53,652 nt of DNA from Candidatus Krumholzibacteriota bacterium (GTDB lineage Bacteria > Krumholzibacteriota > Krumholzibacteriia > JACNKJ01). Shown piece after piece: positions 33,372 to 40,093 of this stretch. Numbering within the stretch: position 1 is the stretch's first letter; every line of letters starts with the position of its first letter. The stretch spans positions 1 to 53,652 of the forward strand of contig JAFGBK010000006.1 in NCBI GenBank assembly GCA_016933175.1, given 5' to 3'. The notes beneath the pieces were generated by a model. It searched no databases. It saw nothing but the letters and a program-made list of their open reading frames with translations, and was not told the DNA's origin. Position numbers and translations under genes: made by a program.

Positions 33372-33761
33372 TCAGCCGCTCGAGCCAGCCCCCTGCTCCC
33401 TGGCCTGGAGCTCGCGGAACTTCGCGAGCAGGGTCGCGAGCTGCTTGTCGCCGAGCAGGCCCATCTCGACCAGGATCTCGCCGACCTTCAGCCGCGTCTC
33501 GATCTGGATCTTCAGCAGCTCCTCGATCTGCTCCGGCAGCAGGAAGCCGAGCTCGACGGCGACTTCGCCGAAGTGCTTGTGCGTGCCGATCTGGTGGTCG
33601 AGGATGTCCAGGACCTGCCGCATGGTCAGCATGCGGTGCTCGAGAGCGATGCGGCCGATCTTCCGCGTGTGGCGCCGCTGGATCTCCAGGGCGTTCAACA
33701 CGTCCTCTTCCTCGACCACACCGCTGTTGATCAAGAACTGCCCGAACCTGTGCGACGCCAT
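33372..33761 (-). CDS. stand-alone tandem MshEN-type protein (possible c-di-GMP reader)
   Basis: A 129-residue protein made of two copies of a short helical module: RFGQFLINSGVVEEEDVLNA with LEIQ after it, and HFGEVAVELGFLLPEQIEEL with LKIQ after it, each followed by a related G-R-I/G-E-I half (KIGRIALEHRMLTMRQVL; KVGEILVEMGLLGDKQLA). The R-x-G-x-x-L-x-x-x-G-x-[LIV]-x-x-x-x-[LIV]-x-x-x-L-x-x-Q spacing is that of the GspE/MshE N-terminal domain, which in MshE binds cyclic di-GMP. Here no ATPase follows. The start is firm (AGGAGG four bases before ATG). c-di-GMP binding is inference from the family pattern. Confidence 0.75.
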   Translation of the reverse strand: MASHRFGQFLINSGVVEEEDVLNALEIQRRHTRKIGRIALEHRMLTMRQVLDILDHQIGTHKHFGEVAVELGFLLPEQIEELLKIQIETRLKVGEILVEMGLLGDKQLATLLAKFRELQAREQGAGSSG

Positions 33762-33918
33762 GGCTCCTCCTAGGCAAGGTCAACAACAGCCTCGAAGCGC
33801 TGTCACTGTCTCGCCCGCGCCCCCATATCCACCCAGGGCTGGTCGCGTTCGAGGAGTCGCCCGACTTATTGCGTTTCTTTTCCCTTACCCCAACCGAAGC
33901 GGTCCGTCAAGGAGGGAA

Positions 33919-33955
33919 ACAAATAAAGCGCCGGGCGGTGATCGCCGCCCGGCGC
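33919..33955 (-). terminator. intrinsic terminator after the DUF4097 gene
   Basis: GCGCCGGGCGG (33928-33938) pairs perfectly with CCGCCCGGCGC (33945-33955), and on the minus strand the stem is followed by TTTATTTGTTT. It lies 26 bases past the stop codon. A classic strong terminator. Confidence 0.92.
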
Positions 33956-33980
33956 CGTCCAGGAGGAATCCGAGGAACGG

Positions 33981-35180
33981 TCAATCCTCGCGTGCGATGA
34001 TTTCCACGTCCCCGTTGGCGGTCGAAACCCTGATGAGCCCGTGGCCGTCGCCCACCTGCAGCGAGCGGATGCGGCCCTTGCGCACCTTGCGCATGTCGAT
34101 GTTGGGGAAGCGGCAGCGGACGCGGCCGCCGCCCATGTCGGCCTCGAGGCGGAAGGATGCCGTCTCGGGCAGGTAGAGCTCGACATCGCCGCTGCCCGTG
34201 TCGACCCGCCAGCGCTCGACGCGGTCGCCGGACGCCGCGACGCGGATGGAGCCGCTGCCCGTGTCCAGGTCCATGTCGGGGTAGTCGACGTCGCGCAGGC
34301 GGACATCGCCGCTGCCCGTGTCCGCCTCCAGGCGCTCGCCCCGCGCGTTGACGACATTGACGTCGCCGCTGCCCGTGTCCGCCTCCAGGCGGCCCTCGAA
34401 GTCGGAGACAAGCACGTCGCCGCTGCCCGTGTCCGCCTTGGCGTAGGAGCCCCTGACGCGCTCGAGCGTGACGTCGCCGCTGCCCGTGTCCGCCTTGACC
34501 TCGCCCGCGTGGTCGGCGACCTCGATGTCCCCGCTGCCGGTGTCGAGGTCCAGATCGCCCTCGCCGCCGGTGGCGGTCACGTCGCCGCTGCCCGTGTCGG
34601 CCCACAGGGCGCCGCGGCAGCCCTCGGCGACGACGTCGCCGCTGCCCGTGTCGGCCCGGGTATCCCCCGCCAGACCGGAGAGTCTCACGTTGCCGGCGAG
34701 GTTGCGGACGGCGCAGTTCGTTCCTTTGGGCACCCGCACGTGGAAGTCCACCCAAAGCGGCATGCCGCGGCTGCGGCCGCGATAGACGGTCACCTGCTTG
34801 CCCATGTACCGGCACTGGCTCTTGCCGCTGCCGAGACCGCGCCGGTCATCGGGCTCGTAGCGGAAGGTGCGCGTCTCGTCCAGCGGGTAGACGGCCGTGA
34901 TGTCGAGGCGGCCGCCGGACAGTTCGAACTCGACCTCGAGCAGCTGCGAGATGGCCTCGGCCCCGCGATCGCGATAGTCGCGCGCGTTGACGACGGCCCG
35001 CACCTCGAGCCGGTCACCCGTCGCGCCCTCCAGCAGGACGCGGCCGGCCAGGTTCTGGAGTTGGACCTCCCGGATGCCGGCGTCGAAGTCCCGGCTGAGC
35101 TCGCGCTGGTGGACATCCGCGGCCACCGCGCCGGTGGCCGTCAGAAGCAGCAGCACGGACAGAATGGCGCGCACTTTCAT
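33981..35180 (-). CDS. DUF4097 family beta-repeat protein with DTGSGD repeats
   Basis: A 399-residue secreted protein. The signal peptide (residues 5-20) ends GAVAA. Residues about 21-175 form the DUF4097-type N-terminal part (FDAGIREVQLQNLAGRVLLE, VDFHVRVPKGTNCAVRNLAG). From residue 177 to about 333 come nine short units with the core DTGSGD (one DTGSGS), spaced about 17-22 residues, as in GSGDVTATGGEGDLDLDTGS. A degenerate unit (EADMGGGRVRCRF) and a closing STANGDVEIIARED follow. Such repeats stack as turns of a right-handed beta helix. It is probably exported to the periplasm or surface; function unknown. The ATG at 35180 starts the signal peptide after GGGGAAC. Confidence 0.88.
   Translation of the reverse strand: MKVRAILSVLLLLTATGAVAADVHQRELSRDFDAGIREVQLQNLAGRVLLEGATGDRLEVRAVVNARDYRDRGAEAISQLLEVEFELSGGRLDITAVYPLDETRTFRYEPDDRRGLGSGKSQCRYMGKQVTVYRGRSRGMPLWVDFHVRVPKGTNCAVRNLAGNVRLSGLAGDTRADTGSGDVVAEGCRGALWADTGSGDVTATGGEGDLDLDTGSGDIEVADHAGEVKADTGSGDVTLERVRGSYAKADTGSGDVLVSDFEGRLEADTGSGDVNVVNARGERLEADTGSGDVRLRDVDYPDMDLDTGSGSIRVAASGDRVERWRVDTGSGDVELYLPETASFRLEADMGGGRVRCRFPNIDMRKVRKGRIRSLQVGDGHGLIRVSTANGDVEIIARED
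34182..34653 (-). repeat. nine near-identical DTGSGD-coding repeat cores
   Basis: The plus strand shows CGCCGCTGCCCGTGTC or a one-base variant at nine irregularly spaced places (for example near 34187, 34307, 34367, 34637). Codons inside the core are almost always the same (GACACGGGCAGCGGCGAC), while the flanking bases differ. Synonymous sites are thus conserved, pointing to recent expansion or gene conversion rather than only protein-level selection. Confidence 0.85.
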
Positions 35181-35394
35181 GATGTTCCCCCGCATGCGTG
35201 GTTGGTGGTGACAGTGATTGGACGATCGGCCACGACGAGGGTTACGCCCGCCGGGACGCGCTGTTTCGCCGTAACATTCCTTGACGAGTTCCGGCGCCGT
35301 CCTTACTTTAGTCATCCTGAGGCCCGGCTTTTATAACACGAATATCATCATAGGGTTAGGCTCCGGGCTCCTGACCCGAGCGCAAGGAGAACAC

Positions 35395-37392
35395 ATGCGG
35401 ACCATCCGCCTGGCCGGTGTGGCGCTGGTGACGATCGCCGCGCTCGCTCTGGCCGGTTCCGGCGCCCTGGACGGCTTCCGGGCGCCGATGCTCCTCGCGC
35501 CCGCTGCCGGCCTGGCCCAAGAGACCGCGCCGCCGGCAGACAGCCAGGCAACGGCCCGGGAAGCCGCCGGGCAAGACGCCGCGGCCGCCCACGATGCGGA
35601 GGCTGCCCCCGATCCGGCGGCGCACGACCTTGCTCCCGCCGAAGAGGGGAGCGGCCACACCAATCCTGTCGCCAACGTCCTCGTCCTCCTGATGCTCGTC
35701 ATGGTCGCCGCCAGGCTGGGCGCCAGCCTCCTCGAGCGCCTCGGTCAGCCCGGCGTGCTGGGCGAGCTCATCTTCGGCGTCATCCTGGGCAATCTCTCCC
35801 TGATCGGCATCCCCTTCTGGGAGAACCTGATCCGGCTGCAGATCTACTTCCAGCCCTTCGGGGGCGGGGCCGGCGAGGCCGTCAGCGCCGAGAAGATCAT
35901 CGAGGTGCTCGGCGAACTCGGCGTCATCCTGCTGCTGTTCGAGATGGGGCGCCGGACCACTCTCAGGGAGATGATGAGCGGCGGGCGCTCCGCCTTCCTC
36001 GTCGCCCTGTTCGGCGTGATCGCATCCTTCTTCCTGGGCTGGGGCGTCGGCGCCTGGCTGCTGCCCAACGAAGGAGTCTGGGGGCACGCCTTCCTGGGCG
36101 CGATCCTCTGCGCGACCAGCGTCGGCATCACCGCCCGCGTGCTCAAGGACCGCGATCGCCAGCAACCGCGCGCGAGCAAGATCGTCCTCGACGCGGCCGT
36201 CATCGACGACATCATGGGCCTGGTGATCCTCGCCGTGCTGATGGGCCTCATCGCCGCCGCCGACACGGGCCGGGCGATGTCCATCGGCGGCGTGGCCTGG
36301 ATCGTGGGCAAGGCAGTGCTCTTCCTGGCGGCGGCCGTGTTCGTCGGCCAATGGGCCGCGCCGTGGATCTTCAGGGCCGCCAGCAGGTTGAAGGGCCGGC
36401 ACGTGCTCCTGTCCACGAGCCTGCTGATCCTATTCCTCTACAGCTACCTGGCCAACCGGATCGGGCTGGCCACCATCGTCGGCGCCTTCGCCGCTGGCCT
36501 GATCCTCGATCCCGTCCACTACAAGAGCCTCCAGGATCGCGAGCAGCACTCCCTGGAGGAGGCGCTGCATCCGCTGGCTGGATTCCTGGTGCCCATCTTC
36601 TTCGTGCGGATGGGCTACATGGTGGACCTGGCGAGCGTCGGCAACACGAGCCTCCTCCTGCTCGCCGGGATGCTGACCCTCGCCGCCATCGTCGGCAAGC
36701 AGGTCAGCGCCTTCGGCGTCCTCGAGAAGGGCCTGGACCGGCTCTCGGTGGGCATCGGCATGATCCCGCGAGGCGAGGTGGGGCTGATCTTCGCCGGCAT
36801 CGGCACCACACTGATCCTCCGCGGCCGCCAGGTGGTCTCGCCGGACACCGTCAGCGCCGTGGTGCTCATGGTCATCGTCACCACGCTGGTGACGCCGCTG
36901 GCCCTCAAGTGGTCGCTGAGCCGCCCCCGTGGCTACGAGGGCGCCAGCGACGAGGAGATGCGGCGGATCACCGAGGAACGCCGGCAGAAGCGCCGGGACT
37001 ACTTCCGCGAGCAGGCCCGCGAGGACCGGCGGCGCGACGGCACCCGCGATCGTTCCCGCCATGACCGCAGCGGACGGGACCGCTCCGGACGCGGGCGTTC
37101 GGGAAGCGGGCGTTCGGAAGACGCGCGCGCGGGAAGCGGGCGTTCGGAAGACGAGCACGCGGGAAGCGGGCGTTCGGAAGACGCGCGCGCGGGAAGCGGG
37201 CGCGCCGGGCGCGATCGCCGTGAGCGCGAGCAGCGGCCGCCGAAGACCGATCCCGCCCGGGCGGTCGATCCCGGCGACGGCGACCGGAAGAGCAGCAAGC
37301 GCCGCCGGCGGCCGCGGCGGCGCGGCGGACGCGGCGGACGCGGCGGCGCGTCCGGATCCGGTGGCGGCGGCAGCTTCAACGACCTGACCTGA
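35395..37392 (+). CDS. cation:proton antiporter (CPA2) with arginine-rich repeat tail
   Basis: A 665-residue membrane protein. After a signal-like helix (residues 5-25) and an Ala/Pro/Glu linker (about 40-85), a CPA2-type transporter core runs from about 90 to 510: RLGQPGVLGELIFGVILG, ILLLFEMGRR, ILCATSVGITARVLKDR, IVLDAAVIDDIMGLVILAVL (the DD region expected for ion coupling), PIFFVRMGYMVD and GMIPRGEVGLIFAGIGTTLI. The C-terminal ~145 residues are a low-complexity Arg/Gly/Ser tail containing a 10-residue tandem repeat (GSGRSEDARA) and a final RRRRPRRRGGRGGRGG. The start has AAGGAGA five bases before ATG 35395. Na+ or K+/H+ exchange is inferred. Such a tail is unusual for this family. Confidence 0.9.
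   Translation: MRTIRLAGVALVTIAALALAGSGALDGFRAPMLLAPAAGLAQETAPPADSQATAREAAGQDAAAAHDAEAAPDPAAHDLAPAEEGSGHTNPVANVLVLLMLVMVAARLGASLLERLGQPGVLGELIFGVILGNLSLIGIPFWENLIRLQIYFQPFGGGAGEAVSAEKIIEVLGELGVILLLFEMGRRTTLREMMSGGRSAFLVALFGVIASFFLGWGVGAWLLPNEGVWGHAFLGAILCATSVGITARVLKDRDRQQPRASKIVLDAAVIDDIMGLVILAVLMGLIAAADTGRAMSIGGVAWIVGKAVLFLAAAVFVGQWAAPWIFRAASRLKGRHVLLSTSLLILFLYSYLANRIGLATIVGAFAAGLILDPVHYKSLQDREQHSLEEALHPLAGFLVPIFFVRMGYMVDLASVGNTSLLLLAGMLTLAAIVGKQVSAFGVLEKGLDRLSVGIGMIPRGEVGLIFAGIGTTLILRGRQVVSPDTVSAVVLMVIVTTLVTPLALKWSLSRPRGYEGASDEEMRRITEERRQKRRDYFREQAREDRRRDGTRDRSRHDRSGRDRSGRGRSGSGRSEDARAGSGRSEDEHAGSGRSEDARAGSGRAGRDRREREQRPPKTDPARAVDPGDGDRKSSKRRRRPRRRGGRGGRGGASGSGGGGSFNDLT
37101..37200 (+). 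repeat. 30-bp in-frame tandem repeat in the antiporter tail
   Basis: Three full 30-base units (37101-37130, 37131-37160, 37161-37190) and a 10-base start of a fourth. Units 1 and 3 are identical; unit 2 differs at a few bases. The period is a multiple of three and encodes GSGRSEDARA, so copy-number change would keep the frame. Confidence 0.93.
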
Positions 37393-37431
37393 GGCCGCCG
37401 GACGCGCCGCGACCGCTGTCGGACCGACACG

Positions 37432-37463
37432 ACGAAGCCGGACCCCGCTGGGTCCGGCTTCGT
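37432..37463 (+). terminator. strong hairpin terminator between convergent genes
   Basis: ACGAAGCCGGACCC (37432-37445) and GGGTCCGGCTTCGT (37450-37463) form a perfect 14-pair stem with a 4-base loop. It lies 40 bases after the antiporter stop and 30 bases after the end of the convergent S4 gene, so it may end transcription from both sides. The flanking T content is modest (CTCGTTCGG). Confidence 0.8.
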
Positions 37464-37492
37464 CTCGTTCGGCATGGGCCCGGCCGCGCGGC

Positions 37493-37762
37493 CTAGAACT
37501 CGGGTCGCACCGAGCGCTCGGCGACGATCTCGTAGTAGTCCCGGGCCTCGTTCCGGGAGACGTTCCCCGCCGGAATGCCCAGCACGCGCACCTCGCGCTC
37601 GCGATCCCCCTCGCGCAGCAGCACGATCTCGCCGCCGTGCAGCTCGTGGCTCTCCTTGACGGGCCGGCCCGCGAGGAGCACGTGTCCGCCCCGGCAGCCG
37701 GTCTTGGCCTGGCTGCGGCTCTTGGTCAGGCAGACCTTGTTCAGCCAGACGTCCAGCCTCAT
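37493..37762 (-). CDS. S4 RNA-binding domain protein (Hsp15/RqcP-like)
   Basis: An 89-residue protein that is almost only an S4 domain: MRLDVWLNKVCLTKSRSQAK, then GHVLLAGRPVKESHELHGGE and IVLLREGDREREVRVLGIP. Family members (Hsp15, RqcP) bind ribosomes or stalled 50S-tRNA complexes during quality control. The ATG overlaps the TGA of the upstream SurA-like gene as ATGA, so translation is coupled to it. Which subfamily it belongs to cannot be settled by eye. Confidence 0.88.
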   Translation of the reverse strand: MRLDVWLNKVCLTKSRSQAKTGCRGGHVLLAGRPVKESHELHGGEIVLLREGDREREVRVLGIPAGNVSRNEARDYYEIVAERSVRPEF

Positions 37763-39162
37763 GGACCGTCCTCGAGGCCGGCGATCTCCTCCAGGTCCGG
37801 CAGCGGCTTGCGCTGGACGATGATGTCCGACGTCAGCTCGTCGACATAGGCGTCCAGGGCGTCGTTGCGTTTCTTCAGCAGCAGCTCGCCGCGCAGCCGC
37901 TCGGCGATCTCGTCGAACCCGTAGGGGCGCTGCTCGTCGCGCGCGTCCAATCGCACGATCTGGTAGCCCTGCGTGCCCGCGAAGACGCTCGAGAACTCGC
38001 CCGGCTCCAGCACCGCGACGATGTCCGCGTAGCGGTCCTCGAGCTGCGCCTCGGGCAGCGGCGGCAGCGCGCCGCCCGTGTCGCGCGTCCCCGGATCGTC
38101 GCTGTAGATCCGCACCGTCTCGGCCCAGTCGGCCCCGTCCTGGAGCCGCCGCCAGGCCTCGCGGGCACGCTCGCGGGACCGCTGCCGGTCGGCCTCGGTG
38201 ATCCCCAGGGAAACGAAGATCTGGCTGGCCCGCACGCGATCACCGCTGCGTTCCTCCACGCGGACGATGTGGTAGCCCTGCTCGGTGCGAATGTCGTCGC
38301 GCATCTCGCCGGGCGCCAGCTGGGCCAGCGCCTGCCGCAGCGGCGCCAGGGCGACGTCCTCCAGGCGCACCCAGCCCAGGTCGCCGCCGCGCGCGGCGGC
38401 CGGACCCTCGCTGAACGCACGAGCCAGCTCGGCGAAGTCCCGGCCCGCGGCGAGGCCCCCGCGGACCTCGGCCAGCCTCGCCGCGGCCGCCGCCGCCCGC
38501 GTCGAGTCGGCCCGGGGCAGGATCAGGATGTGGGAGAGGGTCACCACCTGCGGCCGCAGCGGGATGACCTCGGGATCGTTCCGGTTCGCCGCGAAGAAGG
38601 CGCGCGCCTCGTCATCGCTCACCTCGACGTCGTGGCCGATGCGCTCGAGCATGCGCTGGACGAGGAGCTGGTCCCGCATCGGCTCGCGCAGGCGCTTGCG
38701 CAGGTCGCGCAGGTTCAGGCCCTGGCGCTCCAGCTCGCGCAGGAAGCGGGTCTCGCCGCCGACCTGCTGCTGGAGGCGCGCCACGTGCTGGTCCAGGGCG
38801 CGCTCGATGGCGTCCTCGCCCACCTGCATCTCGTCCCGGCGCGCCTTGGCCACGAGCAGCTTCTCGCGGATGCGGCCCTCCAGGGACTCCTCCAGCAGGC
38901 GCGGCATCTGGTCCCTTTCCAGGGGGCGGCCCGACTGCATGGAATAGAGCTGCAGGTCGGTCAGCAGCTCGCTCAGGAGGATGACCTCGTCGTCCACGGT
39001 GGCCACGACCTGGTCGAGGATCCTGCCGGCCTGGACGGAGTCGGCGTCCGCGCGGGCTGCCGGTGCGCCGGCGCCCGGCGGGGCCATGGCGCCGGCGGCA
39101 CCCAGGACGAGGGCCAGGGCGGCGGCGAGGACGGAGCGGGACGGCGGGGTCAAGCGGGGCAT
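37759..39162 (-). CDS. surA: SurA-like periplasmic chaperone with two parvulin domains
   Basis: A 467-residue protein with an N-terminal signal-like segment (residues 11-27). A SurA N-terminal chaperone region (about 45-180: ILDQVVATVDDEVILLSEL, LLVAKARRDEMQVGEDAIER) is followed by two PpiC/parvulin domains. The first starts about residue 205 (VVTLSHILILPRADS, ARGGDLGWVRLEDV, EQGYHIVRVEER), the second about 310 (RASQIFVSLG, DTGGALPPLPEAQLEDRYAD, TQGYQIVRLDARDE). It should help outer-membrane proteins fold in the periplasm. Third of the three foldase genes; the ATG is 10 bases after the previous stop. The symbol follows domain layout. Confidence 0.9.
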   Translation of the reverse strand: MPRLTPPSRSVLAAALALVLGAAGAMAPPGAGAPAARADADSVQAGRILDQVVATVDDEVILLSELLTDLQLYSMQSGRPLERDQMPRLLEESLEGRIREKLLVAKARRDEMQVGEDAIERALDQHVARLQQQVGGETRFLRELERQGLNLRDLRKRLREPMRDQLLVQRMLERIGHDVEVSDDEARAFFAANRNDPEVIPLRPQVVTLSHILILPRADSTRAAAAAARLAEVRGGLAAGRDFAELARAFSEGPAAARGGDLGWVRLEDVALAPLRQALAQLAPGEMRDDIRTEQGYHIVRVEERSGDRVRASQIFVSLGITEADRQRSRERAREAWRRLQDGADWAETVRIYSDDPGTRDTGGALPPLPEAQLEDRYADIVAVLEPGEFSSVFAGTQGYQIVRLDARDEQRPYGFDEIAERLRGELLLKKRNDALDAYVDELTSDIIVQRKPLPDLEEIAGLEDGP

Positions 39163-39172
39163 GGCAGCCCTC

Positions 39173-40093
39173 CTATCGGCCGGTGGGCACGAACTCGTCG
39201 GCCCGCAGGCGCTCGTCGAGCCGGGGATGGTAGGTCACGGGGTAGCTGCGCCGCAGCTCATCGAGGAACTCCTCGTAGACGCGGCGGCGGCGCTCCATGG
39301 TCAGCACGCGCAGGATCTCGTCCTTGACTTCCTGCAGGGAGAGCGCGTCCTCGGCCTTGCGCTTGTCGCGGAACTGGATGAGGGTCCAGCCCCAGGCCGT
39401 CTCGAAGGGCGGCGAGATCTCCTGCGGCTTCATGCGCACGATGCGCTCCTCCACCTCGGGCGGCATGGCGCCCTTGGCGAGCCAGCCCATGTCCCCGCCC
39501 AGGCGGGCCGAGCTGGAGATGCTGCCGTGCTCGGCGGCGCGGGTGAAGGAGATCGCGTTGCCCAGCAGGCGGGTGTGGAGATCCTCCGCCTCCTGCTGGC
39601 TGCGCACGACGATCTCCCGGTAGCGATACTCCGACGAGTACTCGTCCAGGTGCTCGGCGTAGTAGTCGGCGATCTCCGATTCGGTGACCACCACGCGCTC
39701 GTCCAGGACCCGCTGGAGCAGCTGACTGGCGATGAACTCGCGCTGCTGCTCCCGCAGGCGGCGTTGGAGCTCCGGATCCTCCAGGAGACCGCGAGTCTCG
39801 GCGGCGCGGTAGATGAGCTCGGTGTCCACCCAGCGGTCCACGAAGTTGCGCTTCTCGTGGGCCGTGAGCAGTCCCCGGAATTCCTCGGGGATCATGGCCT
39901 CGAAGCCGGCGCCGTCCAGCTCCGTGTCGCCCACGCGCACCAGGTAGGCCTCGCCGACGGAGAGGGCGGGAGTTTCCGGGGCCCCGCCCTCGCCGGCCGC
40001 CTCCCCGCCGCCCTCGCGCCCGCAGGCGAGGACGGCCAGGAGGCAGGCCAGAGCGGCGGCGGCCAGCGGCCGCGGGAGCCTAGAAGCGCTCAC
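39173..40093 (-). CDS. parvulin-type peptidyl-prolyl isomerase lipoprotein
   Basis: A 306-residue lipoprotein: residues 10-24 end in LLAVLACG, with Cys24 the likely lipidated residue, followed by a Gly/Glu linker. A helical N-terminal part (EEFRGLLTAHEKRNFVDRWV, LREQQREFIASQLLQRVLDE) and one PpiC domain (YREIVVRSQQEAEDLHTRLL, ARLGGDMGWLAKGAMPPEVE, ETAWGWTLIQFRDKR) follow. Layout resembles PrsA-like foldases and SurA-N/PpiC lipoproteins. The start is GTG at 40093, overlapping the previous gene's stop by 14 bases. Likely anchored to a membrane leaflet facing the periplasm. Confidence 0.9.
   Translation of the reverse strand: MSASRLPRPLAAAALACLLAVLACGREGGGEAAGEGGAPETPALSVGEAYLVRVGDTELDGAGFEAMIPEEFRGLLTAHEKRNFVDRWVDTELIYRAAETRGLLEDPELQRRLREQQREFIASQLLQRVLDERVVVTESEIADYYAEHLDEYSSEYRYREIVVRSQQEAEDLHTRLLGNAISFTRAAEHGSISSSARLGGDMGWLAKGAMPPEVEERIVRMKPQEISPPFETAWGWTLIQFRDKRKAEDALSLQEVKDEILRVLTMERRRRVYEEFLDELRRSYPVTYHPRLDERLRADEFVPTGR

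Noticed and set aside
34182-34653. CRISPR-like array suggested by repeated 16-18 bp units
   Set aside because: The units are too short, irregularly spaced, in frame within a gene, and translate into a regular DTGSGD protein repeat.
37101-37200. CRISPR or mobile-element repeat
   Set aside because: The 30-bp units abut with no spacers and encode part of the antiporter tail.
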